Shown piece after piece: positions 35,719 through 44,938 of a stretch of 64,000 bases of DNA. The DNA comes from Defluviicoccus sp. GTDB taxonomy: Bacteria > Pseudomonadota > Alphaproteobacteria > MPNO01. The first letter of the stretch is position 1; each line of letters starts with the position of its first letter. The notes under the pieces were generated by a model that did not search any database, was not told where the DNA came from, and saw only the letters and a list, made by a program, of their open reading frames with translations. Location of the stretch: assembly GCA_022823775.1 (NCBI GenBank), contig JAJEHI010000195.1, positions 1 through 64,000 on the forward strand, read 5' to 3'. A program made the position numbers and the translations under genes.

Positions 35719-36807
35719 TCAGACCGAAAACGCCTCGATCGCCTCGACGAGGGTACGCATCTCTTCTTCCAGCCCGACGGTGATCCGCAGGTGGTTGGGC
35801 AGGCGGTTGCCGGCGACCGCGCGGGGTATCAGCCCGTACCGCGCCAGATGGGCAAGCGCCGCCTCGGCGTTTCGTCCTTCCTTCTCCGGAAACTCGACAA
35901 GGACGAAATTACCGGCGCTCGGCGTGACCGGAAATCCGGCCGCGGAAATCCGCTCGGAGATCCACGGCAGCCAGGCCGCGTTGTGATCGCGCGACCGGGC
36001 CAGAAAATCGGTGTCCTCGACCGCGGCGATCCCCGCGGCTTGCGCCGGCGCGTTGATGTTGAAGGGGGACCGTATGCGGTGCAGCACATCGGCGATCGGC
36101 TCGGGACAGTAGGCCCAGCCGAGACGGACGCCGCCGAGCCCGTAGATCTTGGAGAAGGTCCGCGTCATTACCGTGTTCCGGCCGCGGTCGACCAGCGATT
36201 CTCCGGCGACGTAGTCGTTGCGGGTCACGTATTCGGCGTAGGCCGAATCGATCGCCAGGACCACGTCGTCCGGCAAGCCCGCGCGCAAGCGCTTAAGACC
36301 GTCCTCGGGGATATAGGTGCCGGTCGGATTGTTCGGATTGGCAATGAAGACGATCCGGGTCCTGGGCGTTACCGCGTCCAGCAGGGCATCGACATCGGCG
36401 GTGAGGTCGGTCTCCGGCACCTCGACCATCTCGGCTCCCACGCTCAACCCGGCGAGCCGATACATGACGAAAGCGTGGGCATGGGTAAGGACCTGATCGC
36501 CCGGTCCGGCGTAGCCGCGCACCAAGAGGGTGATCAGCTCGTCCGACCCGGCGCCGCAGACGATGCGCGCCGGGTCGAGCCCGTGCGCCCGCCCGATCGC
36601 CTCGCGAAGCGCCACCGCCCCGCCGTCGGGATATCTATGGATGTCGGCCGCGGTCTCGGCCAGGGCGCGCATGGCCGCCGGGCTGGGCCCCAACGCTCCT
36701 TCGTTCGACGACAGCTTGATCACGCGCGCCCTGCCCGGGATCGACGAATCTCCAGGCACGTAGGGGGCGATTTCCAGTATGCCGGGCCGGGGAGCGGGCT
36801 CGCTCAT
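35719..36807 (-). CDS. hisC: Histidinol-phosphate/aromatic aminotransferase
   Basis: A 362-residue fold-type I PLP enzyme. The PLP Lys is in TRTFSKIYGLGGVRLGW near residue 215. Other family blocks are KLSSNEGALGPSP near 28, RIVCGAGSDELITLLVRGYAGPGDQVLTH split near 80, and FIANPNNPTGTYIP near 155. Its place between chorismate mutase and tyrA suggests a main role in transamination of prephenate or 4-hydroxyphenylpyruvate. HisC enzymes can serve both histidine and tyrosine synthesis. It starts inside the stop of the upstream gene (ATGA). Confidence 0.91.
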   Translation of the reverse strand: MSEPAPRPGILEIAPYVPGDSSIPGRARVIKLSSNEGALGPSPAAMRALAETAADIHRYPDGGAVALREAIGRAHGLDPARIVCGAGSDELITLLVRGYAGPGDQVLTHAHAFVMYRLAGLSVGAEMVEVPETDLTADVDALLDAVTPRTRIVFIANPNNPTGTYIPEDGLKRLRAGLPDDVVLAIDSAYAEYVTRNDYVAGESLVDRGRNTVMTRTFSKIYGLGGVRLGWAYCPEPIADVLHRIRSPFNINAPAQAAGIAAVEDTDFLARSRDHNAAWLPWISERISAAGFPVTPSAGNFVLVEFPEKEGRNAEAALAHLARYGLIPRAVAGNRLPNHLRITVGLEEEMRTLVEAIEAFSV

Positions 36808-37715
36808 CGTTCGCTCCCGCCTTGTCGGACGTCGATGTCCTTGCGGGCAAAGGGTTCCGCGTAGGCGCCCAGGACCTGGACGATCGCCGGCTCCTCGCCG
36901 CCGGTCTCTTCCGCGATGGCCGCGATCCGGTCGTCCTCGCGGTCGACGAAACCGTCGACCTCAAGGAGGAAAAGGGTGGAACCGCGGTTCACATCGTCGC
37001 CATGCGTCAACGTCATTTTCGGTTCCAGACCGTTTGCCTGGAAGGCGCGGAGGACACGGCTGCGGCTGGTCTCCGTATCGACGATGACGACGACCACGCT
37101 TCGGTCGCGCGCGGAGGGCTGGGGCGCCTGCATCGCGATCGCCAGGGAATCCGGAGACGAGTCGGAATGCCGTTGCGTCGGCACGAAGGGCAGGCGCGCG
37201 ACGATGTGAGGACCGTCGCCGCCCTCCTGCTCCGCTCCGTAGCGCGCCAGACGCGGCCACCAGGGCGCGTCCTCGCCTTCCGCCGGGAACGGCAGGATAC
37301 CCACCGATGCATTGCCGTGGGTCACCGCGTTGAACACGCCGGCCACCGTCCGATGTACGGAAACCGGCGCGGCGGCGCCGAAATGTATCTCCGCGACTTC
37401 CTGGCAGGCATCCGATTCCTCGGCGGCGTAGACGGCGACAACGAATCTCTCCTGAAGGTCCAGGCTCGCCGAGATAATCTGCCGCCAGATCAGCATCAGC
37501 GGGCCGAGCGGGAACTCGCCGTCGTGCCGGTGCAACAGCCGGCGCAATATGTCCGCCTCCCGCCCGGGGCGGTAAGTCGGCGCGCCGGTCTTCGCCTTGG
37601 CTTCGTCCACGGAGCGCACCAGCGCCGCACGCTCCATCAGCAGATCGTGCAACCGATCGTCGATCGAATCGATGCGCTTTCGGACTTCCGCAAGCGACTT
37701 CCCGGAACGATCCAT
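36804..37715 (-). CDS. Chorismate mutase fused to a degenerate prephenate-dehydratase/ACT-like region
   Basis: A 303-residue protein. Residues 1-90 are an AroQ-type chorismate mutase (LAEVRKRIDSIDDRLHDLLMERAALVRSV, then YRPGREADILRRLL and IWRQIISASLDLQ). Residues 95-190 look like a decayed prephenate dehydratase lobe (AGVFNAVTHGNASVGILPFP) without the usual TRF motif. Residues 215-295 resemble an ACT domain (RAFQANGLEPKMT, ending VQVLGAYAEPF). It probably makes prephenate, with the rest regulatory or structural. The start at 37,715 has a ribosome site (cggagctgtg). First gene of the tyrosine operon. Confidence 0.82.
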   Translation of the reverse strand: MDRSGKSLAEVRKRIDSIDDRLHDLLMERAALVRSVDEAKAKTGAPTYRPGREADILRRLLHRHDGEFPLGPLMLIWRQIISASLDLQERFVVAVYAAEESDACQEVAEIHFGAAAPVSVHRTVAGVFNAVTHGNASVGILPFPAEGEDAPWWPRLARYGAEQEGGDGPHIVARLPFVPTQRHSDSSPDSLAIAMQAPQPSARDRSVVVVIVDTETSRSRVLRAFQANGLEPKMTLTHGDDVNRGSTLFLLEVDGFVDREDDRIAAIAEETGGEEPAIVQVLGAYAEPFARKDIDVRQGGSER

Positions 37716-37794
37716 CACAGCTCCGTTGCTACCAGGCGCGCCCGCGCCGACACCCGGCATTCGCCGAACGGTCATGTCCATGGGCGGTTGCGAC

Positions 37795-37822
37795 TTATAA
37801 CCACCCCCCGCATCGGTTACAA
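37795..37822 (-). promoter_or_regulatory. Candidate promoter for the chorismate mutase-hisC-tyrA operon
   Basis: On the minus strand a TTGTAA box (37,817-37,822) and a TTATAA box (37,795-37,800) are separated by 16 bases, about 80 bases upstream of the start codon. The same AT-rich spot could also serve the divergent metX gene (TACAAT at 37,818-37,823). It was found by eye only. Confidence 0.4.
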
Positions 37823-37908
37823 TCGGCGGCGCCATCGAGCGACGATGCGCGGGGATCGTATTGCGGCGATAGCCGGAATTTCAGGAAACTCGAACCCGGC
37901 CGAATGTC

Positions 37909-39084
37909 ATGAAGCCCGTAACGCTCAATCGCCGGACGTCGCTTATGCAGGCGGATATTCCGGGCAATCACGTGCGTCTCGCGGCGGACGAGCCGCTGCG
38001 CCTCGATTGCGGCGTCGAGCTCGGGCCGGTCACCGTCGCCTATCGCACATACGGCACGCTGAACGCCGAACGCTCCAACGCGATCCTCGTTTGCCACGCG
38101 TTGACCGGCGATCAATTCGTCGCCGAGACCCACCCCGTCACGGGCAAGCCCGGCTGGTGGGATCTCCTCGTCGGGCCCGGCAAGGTTCTCGACACCGAGC
38201 GCTATTTCATCGTTTGCTCCAACGTCCTGGGCGGATGCATGGGCACCACCGGGCCGATGTCTCCCGACCCCGAAACCGGAGAGCCCTACGGCCTCGATTT
38301 TCCGGTCATCACCGTCAGCGACATGGTGAACCTCCAGGCGCTGCTGCTCGACCGTCTCGGAATCGACCAGCTGTTCTGCGTGATCGGCGGCTCGATGGGC
38401 GGGATGCAGGTGCTCGAATGGGCGGTGCGCTATCCCGAACGGGTGTTCGCGGCGGTGCCGATCGCGGCCGCGGCGCGCCATTCGTCGCAGAACATCGCGT
38501 TCAACGAGGTCGGTCGCCAGGCGATCATGGCCGACCCCGACTGGTGTCACGGCGATTACCTGCGCCAGGGGAGCATGCCGACCCGCGGGCTCGCCGTGGC
38601 GCGCATGGCGGCGCATATCACCTATCTGTCGGATTCGGCCCTTCACCGGAAGTTCGGCCGCCGGCTGCAGGGCCGGGACGCGCTGAGCTTCGGTTTCGAC
38701 GCCGACTTCCAGGTCGAGAGCTATCTGCGCCACCAGGGAAGCTCCTTCGTCGAGCGTTTCGACGCCAACTCGTATCTCTACATCACCCGCGCGATGGACT
38801 ATTTCGACATCGCCTCGGAGCATGACGGCGTACTCGCCAGGGCATTCTCGGGCACCTCCGTGAGGTTCTGCCTGTTCTCGTTCACCAGCGACTGGCTGTT
38901 CCCGACGATCGAGAGCCGGGAGGTGGTCCGGGCGCTCAACGCGGTCGCCGCCAATGTCAGCTTCGTCGAGGTCGAGACCGACAAGGGGCACGACGCCTTC
39001 CTGCTCGACGAGCCCGAGTTCGCGACCACGCTCCGGGGCTTTCTCGACGGCGCCGGACAGCATCGGGGCCTCGCGGGACCATGA
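37909..39084 (+). CDS. metX: Homoserine O-acyltransferase (MetX)
   Basis: A 391-residue alpha/beta-hydrolase-fold acyltransferase that activates homoserine for methionine synthesis. Typical blocks are [26 protein letters not shown] split near residue 45, [18 protein letters not shown] near 78, [16 protein letters not shown] near 105, and the nucleophile elbow [13 protein letters not shown] near 163. The catalytic His is in [11 protein letters not shown] near 360. It overlaps metW by ATGA. The metXW pair is the standard arrangement in Alphaproteobacteria. Acetyl versus succinyl donor cannot be settled by eye. Confidence 0.94.
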   Translation: MKPVTLNRRTSLMQADIPGNHVRLAADEPLRLDCGVELGPVTVAYRTYGTLNAERSNAILVCHALTGDQFVAETHPVTGKPGWWDLLVGPGKVLDTERYFIVCSNVLGGCMGTTGPMSPDPETGEPYGLDFPVITVSDMVNLQALLLDRLGIDQLFCVIGGSMGGMQVLEWAVRYPERVFAAVPIAAAARHSSQNIAFNEVGRQAIMADPDWCHGDYLRQGSMPTRGLAVARMAAHITYLSDSALHRKFGRRLQGRDALSFGFDADFQVESYLRHQGSSFVERFDANSYLYITRAMDYFDIASEHDGVLARAFSGTSVRFCLFSFTSDWLFPTIESREVVRALNAVAANVSFVEVETDKGHDAFLLDEPEFATTLRGFLDGAGQHRGLAGP

Positions 39085-39737
39085 CGGACGGGGCGGCGCG
39101 GAGCGGCGCCCCCGCACCGGCGATCCGCCGCGATCTCCAGATCATCGCGGACATGATCGGCCCGGGATCGCGCGTGCTCGACATCGGCTGCGGCGACGGC
39201 GCGCTCCTCTACCACCTGGTCAATTTCAAGGACGTGGATGCGCGCGGAATCGAACTCAGCCAGGACGGGGTGAATTCCTGCGTGAGCCGCGGCCTGTCGG
39301 TGATCCAGGGGGACGCCGACAAGGATCTCGCCGATTATCCGCCGGCCGCGTTCGACTACGCGGTGCTGAGCCAGACCCTCCAGGCGACGCGGGCACCCCG
39401 CGACCTCCTTGCCCAGCTCCTGCGCATCGCCACGCGAGTCGTCGTTTCGTTCACCAATTTCGGGCAGCTCGGCATTCGCTGGCGGCTGGCATGGGAAGGG
39501 CGGATGCCGGTGATCGGCGGGGCCGCCGAGCGCTGGTACGACACCGAGAATATCCACCTCTGCACCATCCGGGACTTCCAGGAGTTGTGCCAGGACCTCG
39601 ATGTCGTGGTGGAACGCGCGGTTTCGCTCGACCTCAGCGGTCGCGCGAGGGCGATCGCCAGGTTCGGCCCGTTCGCCAATCTAAGGAGCCGGCAGGGAAT
39701 TTTCCTGCTGCGGCGCCAGGACGCGCCTGCGGCCTGA
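39081..39737 (+). CDS. metW: MetW methionine biosynthesis protein
   Basis: A 218-residue class I methyltransferase-fold protein with the SAM-binding loop [17 protein letters not shown] near residue 33 and the MetW-specific run [34 protein letters not shown] split near 55-85. The [14 protein letters not shown] segment is near 115. MetW is needed for full activity of MetX in several proteobacteria. Its 3' end overlaps the convergent methyltransferase gene by 57 bases. Confidence 0.93.
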   Translation: MTDGAARSGAPAPAIRRDLQIIADMIGPGSRVLDIGCGDGALLYHLVNFKDVDARGIELSQDGVNSCVSRGLSVIQGDADKDLADYPPAAFDYAVLSQTLQATRAPRDLLAQLLRIATRVVVSFTNFGQLGIRWRLAWEGRMPVIGGAAERWYDTENIHLCTIRDFQELCQDLDVVVERAVSLDLSGRARAIARFGPFANLRSRQGIFLLRRQDAPAA

Positions 39738-40409
39738 CGCGGCGACCGGTGTCGCGGCGTAGATCAGCTTGGTCGCCTCCACGATGAGCACGCCCCCCAG
39801 GCGGGGAAACCAGCGGCCCCCGATGCGCTCCCACGCCGGCGCCGCGGCGTGGAGGACCCGCCGGCGGCTCGGCGGCACGAACAGGCCGTAACGCGCGGCG
39901 ACGGGGTTGAACATCGCGTCCCGGAGGAGCGCCGACAGCTGCGACTGCGAGTAGGGGTGCCCGTGCCCGAACGGCGTGCGGTCGAGCCTCGCCCATATCC
40001 CGGTCCGGTTGGGGACGACCGCGATCATCCTGGCGCCGTCCGCCATCACCCGCCAGACCTCGCGCAGCATGGGCCGGAGCTGTTCCGCCGATTCCAGCGC
40101 ATGAACGAGGATCACCCGGTCCATCGAGAGATCGGGCAGCGGCAATTCGGCCTCGTCGGCGAGCGCCGCCAGGTTGGGCCCCTCTCCCGGCCACCGGATC
40201 ACCCCCTGGCGCGCGGGCATCACGGCAAGGACTCTCTCGGCCTCGCTGCGGAACTGGCCGAGATAGGGTGTGGGATAGCCGATCCCCAGCACGTTCATGC
40301 CGGTCACGTCACCCCAGTAAGCGCGGACATGGTCCCGGATCGTGCGGTGCGCGGTGCCGCCCATGCGCGAGCGGTAGAAATTTCTCAACTCGACCACGTC
40401 GGACCACAT
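39681..40409 (-). CDS. Class I SAM-dependent methyltransferase
   Basis: A 242-residue protein with a Rossmann-like methyltransferase core: MNVLGIGYPTPYLGQF near residue 38 at the SAM loop, MDRVILVHALESAEQLRPMLREVWRVMADG split near 95-125, and VVPNRTGIWARLDRTPFGHG near 130. The C-terminal 60 residues are basic and possibly membrane- or RNA-facing. It is divergent from glyoxalase II (gap of about 90 bp), an arrangement often seen in alphaproteobacterial genomes. Substrate unknown. Confidence 0.86.
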   Translation of the reverse strand: MWSDVVELRNFYRSRMGGTAHRTIRDHVRAYWGDVTGMNVLGIGYPTPYLGQFRSEAERVLAVMPARQGVIRWPGEGPNLAALADEAELPLPDLSMDRVILVHALESAEQLRPMLREVWRVMADGARMIAVVPNRTGIWARLDRTPFGHGHPYSQSQLSALLRDAMFNPVAARYGLFVPPSRRRVLHAAAPAWERIGGRWFPRLGGVLIVEATKLIYAATPVAASGRRRVLAPQQENSLPAP

Positions 40410-40498
40410 CGCCCCAGCCTAACACGGATGGAACGAAGCGTTCCTTCTTGCTAGTTTGCGCCCGCCCTACGGCCACGATTGCGGGAGAAAACTCGGCG

Positions 40499-41269
40499 AT
40501 GTCGACGCTGGAAATCCATCAGATCCCGACCCGGGTGGACAACTACGTCTATCTGGTGCGCGAGTCATCGAGCGGCCAGGCCGCGGTCGTCGATCCGTCG
40601 GACGCGCCGCCGGTGTTCGAGGCGCTGGACACGCTCGGCTGGAACCTCACCCATGTTCTGGCGACCCACCACCACAACGACCATATCGGCGGCGTGCCGG
40701 AGATCAAGGAACGGACCGGCTGCACCGTCGTCGGACCGCGCGCCGACCGCGACCGGATCCCCGGCATCGACATCGAGGTGGGCGACGGCGACACCTACAC
40801 GCTCTACGAGGCGGAAGCGACGGTGTTCGACGTGCCGGGGCACACGCGGGGGCATATCGCCTACTGGTTCCCGGAGTCGAAGGCGCTGTTCTGCGGCGAT
40901 ACCCTGTTCGCGCTCGGATGCGGACGGGTGTTCGAGGGGACCCACGAGCAGATGTGGAACTCGATCTCCAAGTTCAAGCCGCTACCGGACGAGACGATGG
41001 TCTATTGCGCGCACGAATACACCCAGTCCAACGCGCGCTTCGCGGTGACGGTGGAACCGGACAACGCGGACCTCGCCGCCTACGCCGCGGAGATCGACCG
41101 CAAGCGGGCGGCCGGGCAGCGCACCGTGCCCTCCGAGCTCGGCCTGGAGAGGCGGACCAACCCGTTCCTCCGCGCCGACGTGCCCGATTTCGCCGCGGCG
41201 CTCGGCATGGAGGGAAAGACCCCGGTCGAGATCTTCGCCGAGGTCCGCACCCGCAAGGACAATTTCTGA
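40499..41269 (+). CDS. gloB: Hydroxyacylglutathione hydrolase (glyoxalase II)
   Basis: A 256-residue metallo-beta-lactamase-fold thioesterase that splits S-D-lactoylglutathione into D-lactate and glutathione, completing methylglyoxal detoxification. The metal motif THHHNDHIGG is at residues 56-65. A further metal His is in VPGHTRGHIAYW near 114 and the bridging Asp in LFCGDTLFALGCGR near 133. The C-terminal HAGH domain ends with TNPFLRADVPD. The start at 40,499 has a gggaga ribosome site; the longer upstream frame is not credible. Confidence 0.94.
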   Translation: MSTLEIHQIPTRVDNYVYLVRESSSGQAAVVDPSDAPPVFEALDTLGWNLTHVLATHHHNDHIGGVPEIKERTGCTVVGPRADRDRIPGIDIEVGDGDTYTLYEAEATVFDVPGHTRGHIAYWFPESKALFCGDTLFALGCGRVFEGTHEQMWNSISKFKPLPDETMVYCAHEYTQSNARFAVTVEPDNADLAAYAAEIDRKRAAGQRTVPSELGLERRTNPFLRADVPDFAAALGMEGKTPVEIFAEVRTRKDNF

Positions 41270-41287
41270 CCGGGGCGGCGGTTTACG

Positions 41288-43669
41288 TCACCCCCGCCCG
41301 GCTGCGATCGCGTCCAGGATCCTTCCGGGCGTGAACGGCATCGCGGTCACCTTCGCGCCGAAGGGCGAGAGCGCGTCGTTGATCGCGTTCATGGCGACCG
41401 CCGGGGCGCCGCAGGTGCCGGCCTCGCCCGCCCCCTTGGCACCGAGCTCGGACGAGCCGGTCATCGAGACCACGTGGCCGCAGTCGATGTCGCACAGCTC
41501 GTTCGACTGCGGCACGAGGTAGTCCGCCATGGTGCCGTTCAGGAGCTGGCCCGCGTCGTCGTAGACGCAGTGCTCCCAGAGCGCGCCGCCGAGCCCTTGG
41601 ACGATGCCGCCGCGGATCTGCTCGTCGACCATCTGCGGGTTGATGACGGTGCCGCAATCCTCGACGCACCAGTGGTTCAGCAGCGTCAGGAACCCGGTCT
41701 CGGCGTCGATCTCGACATAGGCGCCCTGCACCCCGTTGGTGAAGGCGAAGGGATAGTCCTTGGGCACGTAGTGGCGGGTCGCGACCAGCTCGGCCTGGAA
41801 ATCCTGCGGCAGGGTGTCGGGGCGGAAGTAGCAGATGCGGCCGATCTCATCGAGGCCGATGCGCTCCGCTCCGGTCTCGCGATCGACCACGACGCCGTTC
41901 CTGATGTCGAGGCTTTCCGCCTCGGCCTGCAGCATCACGCCGGCCACGTCGAGTATCTGCGCGCGCAACGCCTTGCCCGACTGGGCGATCGCCTCGCCGC
42001 CGATCCCGGCCGCGCGGGACGCCCAGGTGCCGCCGCCATAGGGGGTATGCTCGGTATCGCCCGAGATCACCCGGACGCGCTCGATGGGGACCCCCATCGC
42101 CGTCGCCGCGACCTGGGCCGCGACGGTCTCCATCCCCTGACCCTGCTCGGTGGCGCCGGTCGATACGAACACGTTGCCGCGTGCATCGAGGCGGATCGTC
42201 GCCCCGTCCTGGGCAGAGATGCGGGCGCCGCCGATGCCGTAGAACATCGCCGACGGGTTGGTGACCTCGATGAAGCTCGCGAGCCCGATGCCGCGCCAGA
42301 CTCCCTCGCCCCGCAGCCGGTCGCGTTCCGCGCAGAGCGACTCGTAGTCCATCATCTCGAGGATCTTCCTGAGGCTCTCCTGGTGGGACAGCTTCTCGAA
42401 GTTCATCCCCTGGGCGGATTTCTTCGGATACTCGTCGTCGCGGTGGACGTTGATCCGGCGCACCTCGGCCGGGTCCACGCCGACCGCGCGGGCGCCCGAG
42501 TCGACCAGACCCTCGGTCACCGCGCACATGATCGGGTGACCGACCGCGCGGTACTGGCACATCATGTTTTTGTTGAGGAACACCACCCGGGCGCGGGCGC
42601 GGTAATTGTCGAACGCGTAGGGCCCGCCGATCATGTTGACGATCTGGTTGGCCTCGATCGCGCTGGTCCTGGGATACATCGAATACGGGCCGACGCCGGT
42701 CAGGTCGTCGATCTCCATCGCCAGGATCCGGCCGTCCTTCGCCATCGCGATCTTGGCGTCGATCCGGTGATCGCGCGCGTGGATGTCGGACAGGAAGGAT
42801 TCCAGCCGGTCGGCGATGAACTTCACCGGCCGCTTGAGCGCGATCGACAGCCCCACCGTCGCCATCTCGTCGGCATAGGTGTGGACCTTGATCCCGAACG
42901 AGCCGCCGACGTCCTTGGCGACCACCCGCACGCGGTGCTCCTCGAGCCCGAAATGGAGCGCGAAGATGCCCTGCATCATGTGCGGCGACTGGGTCGAGTG
43001 GTGAACCGTCAGGTTGCGGGTCGACGGATCGAAATCGGCGACCAGCCCACGAGGCTCCAGCGTCACCCCGGTATGGCGGCCGAACACGTAGGTCTCTTCC
43101 ACCACCTCGTCGGCCTCTTCATAGGCCGCGTCGACGTCGCCCGCGGCGTATTGCCGCTGCCAGGCGAGGTTGTCGCCGAGCTCGGCATGGATGACGGGGG
43201 TTTCGGGATCGAGCGCGGTCTCCATGTCGGTCGCGGCGGGAAGCTCCTCCCATTCGATCCCGACCAGCTCGGCCGCGTCCTCGGCCTGCTCGCGCCGTTC
43301 GGCGACGACGGCGACCACCGCTTCGCCCTGCCAGCGCGCGATTTCGACCGGAAGCGCCCGCTGGGGCGCGGACTTGAGTCCTTCGAGATGGGTGAGCACG
43401 CCGACCCACGGATCGTGGATGCGCGCCAGGTCCTCGCCCGTCACCACGGCCACCACACCGGGCGCGGCCTCGGCCGCCGCGGTGTCGATGGAGACGATGC
43501 GGGCATGGGCATGAGGGCTGCGAACGAACGCGGCATGGACCATCCGCGGCAGCACGATGTCGTCGACGAAGGTCCCCCGCCCGTGCGTCAGGCGCCTCGC
43601 ATCGGGCCGCGGCACGCTGCGGCCGATATAGGAGTTGGGCCGGTCTAGAATCCAGCGAGCTTCGGTCAT
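41288..43669 (-). CDS. Xanthine dehydrogenase-type molybdopterin-binding large subunit
   Basis: A 793-residue molybdenum hydroxylase large subunit. It begins SYIGRSVPRPDARRLTHGRGTFVDDIVLPRM, continues with VRVVAKDVGGSFGIKVHTYADE and QYRAVGHPIMCAVTEGLVD, and ends with GAKGAGEAGTCGAPAVAMNAI holding the catalytic Glu (GAGEAG). The QYRAVGHPIMCAV loop lies where CO dehydrogenase has its Cys loop but does not match it. The start at 43,669 overlaps the cupin stop by ATGA. Medium and small subunits are absent from the window. A second, distant paralogue is at 5374. Confidence 0.9.
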   Translation of the reverse strand: MTEARWILDRPNSYIGRSVPRPDARRLTHGRGTFVDDIVLPRMVHAAFVRSPHAHARIVSIDTAAAEAAPGVVAVVTGEDLARIHDPWVGVLTHLEGLKSAPQRALPVEIARWQGEAVVAVVAERREQAEDAAELVGIEWEELPAATDMETALDPETPVIHAELGDNLAWQRQYAAGDVDAAYEEADEVVEETYVFGRHTGVTLEPRGLVADFDPSTRNLTVHHSTQSPHMMQGIFALHFGLEEHRVRVVAKDVGGSFGIKVHTYADEMATVGLSIALKRPVKFIADRLESFLSDIHARDHRIDAKIAMAKDGRILAMEIDDLTGVGPYSMYPRTSAIEANQIVNMIGGPYAFDNYRARARVVFLNKNMMCQYRAVGHPIMCAVTEGLVDSGARAVGVDPAEVRRINVHRDDEYPKKSAQGMNFEKLSHQESLRKILEMMDYESLCAERDRLRGEGVWRGIGLASFIEVTNPSAMFYGIGGARISAQDGATIRLDARGNVFVSTGATEQGQGMETVAAQVAATAMGVPIERVRVISGDTEHTPYGGGTWASRAAGIGGEAIAQSGKALRAQILDVAGVMLQAEAESLDIRNGVVVDRETGAERIGLDEIGRICYFRPDTLPQDFQAELVATRHYVPKDYPFAFTNGVQGAYVEIDAETGFLTLLNHWCVEDCGTVINPQMVDEQIRGGIVQGLGGALWEHCVYDDAGQLLNGTMADYLVPQSNELCDIDCGHVVSMTGSSELGAKGAGEAGTCGAPAVAMNAINDALSPFGAKVTAMPFTPGRILDAIAAGRG

Positions 43670-44250
43670 GGCCGGGCCGCCGGCGGATCGAAGTGGAACA
43701 CGCCCTGGATCGCCTCGAGCACCCTGTCGCCGTGGGCGTCCTCGATCTGTCTGGCGATCGAATCGGGCATCGAGACGTCGTCCCGGTCGTCGCCGAGCCC
43801 GGTGATCACGGTGAGCTGCACCGCGTCGATGTCGCCGACATTGTGGAATCCGCGATAGACGCCGGGCGGGCAGGAGAAGGTGTCCCACTTGCCGAGCCGC
43901 GCCCGGTGCTCGACCGGCTCGCCGACGTAATATTCGATCTCGCCCTGGAGCACCATGAAGGTCTCGAAGGTGGTGTTGTGCGAGTGCAGGCACGGCCCCT
44001 GCCCCGGCGGCATGATCGAGACGAACATGGTCGACCCGGCGGCGCCGAATATCGGCGCGTCGTTGCCGAACGGGTTCTTGGTGTCGTCGTCCAGGATCAC
44101 CGGCATCAGCTTGCGGGCGAAGATGATGTCCATCGCATCCTGTCCGACCCAGCCGATCTCGCCCGCGGTCGACATCGGCTTCAGGTCCTCGAACCTGCCG
44201 ATGCGGCTCTCGAACTCCTCCTTGCTCGGAGTGTAGATCGAATTCGCCAT
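43666..44250 (-). CDS. Cupin-domain protein
   Basis: A 194-residue protein with one cupin barrel. The first metal-motif region is GQGPCLHSHNTTFETFMVLQGEIEYYVG (HSHN and the later Glu, near residues 84-110), and the second motif region is CPPGVYRGFHNVGD near 128. It may bind metal and act as a dioxygenase, isomerase or sensor. The start at 44,250 is preceded by aggaggga. It is coupled by ATGA to the molybdopterin gene and divergent from the TRAP transporter genes. Confidence 0.84.
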   Translation of the reverse strand: MANSIYTPSKEEFESRIGRFEDLKPMSTAGEIGWVGQDAMDIIFARKLMPVILDDDTKNPFGNDAPIFGAAGSTMFVSIMPPGQGPCLHSHNTTFETFMVLQGEIEYYVGEPVEHRARLGKWDTFSCPPGVYRGFHNVGDIDAVQLTVITGLGDDRDDVSMPDSIARQIEDAHGDRVLEAIQGVFHFDPPAARP

Positions 44251-44384
44251 CTCCCTCCTCCGTTCGTTGCCTCCGGTTTCCCCTATCATGGCGCGAGGGC
44301 GCCGGGTGGGGGAAGAAATTTGTGCACCTCACCGCATCCCTCTAGTGTGTCCTCCGCGACGAAAAGGGCAACCGGGCTTCGGCA

Positions 44385-44915
44385 ATGGCGAACGACCCAG
44401 ACGTGACCGCGCCGGCGGGCAAGCAGGACTTCGTCACGCGCGCGACGGAGACGCTGAGCACGATTTCGGCGTTCTGGATCCTGCTGCTGGCCGCGATCTT
44501 CCTTTACGACATCGTCGGCCGCGAGCTGTTCGACACACCGTTTCTCGGCACCCACGAGATCGTCGGCAACTCGATCGTCGGCATCCTGTTCCTCGAACTG
44601 CCGTCCACCATCAAGCGCGGCGCGATGCTGCGCACCACCATCGTCTACTACGCCGTCTCCAGGATCTCGCAGCGGACGATCGATTGCGCGTCGTACCTGC
44701 TCGGCGTCCTGCTGTTCCTCGCGATCGTCTTCGGCGGCTGGGACGCGATGATCGTGAGCTGGGAGCTGCTGGAGATCGAGGGCGCGGGCGCCTTCGAGGT
44801 GCCGATCTACCCGGTGCGGACGCTGATCATCCTGTTCAGCGCGATCTGCGCGCTGATCTACCTGCAACTTTTCTACGTCACCGTCACCGGCAGGGCGGAG
44901 ACCGAACGCGCCTAG
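44385..44915 (+). CDS. TRAP transporter small permease (DctQ family)
   Basis: A 176-residue membrane protein with four predicted helices (about residues 20-42, 58-78, 95-118 and 142-162). The family pattern is FLGTHEIVGNSIVGILFLELPSTIKRGAMLRTTIVY split across the second loop. It joins the DctM subunit to form the membrane part of a TRAP importer, which takes up organic acids with sodium. The large permease gene begins 23 bp downstream. The binding protein is encoded about 2.5 kb away on the other strand. Confidence 0.9.
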   Translation: MANDPDVTAPAGKQDFVTRATETLSTISAFWILLLAAIFLYDIVGRELFDTPFLGTHEIVGNSIVGILFLELPSTIKRGAMLRTTIVYYAVSRISQRTIDCASYLLGVLLFLAIVFGGWDAMIVSWELLEIEGAGAFEVPIYPVRTLIILFSAICALIYLQLFYVTVTGRAETERA

Positions 44916-44938
44916 GGGCGCGCCCGGGGGAGAGGGTC

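Noticed and set aside
37716-37908. A SAM-type riboswitch upstream of metX.
   Set aside because: SAM-II elements are common before metX in Alphaproteobacteria, but I do not find the conserved core in this gap; only a possible promoter is visible.
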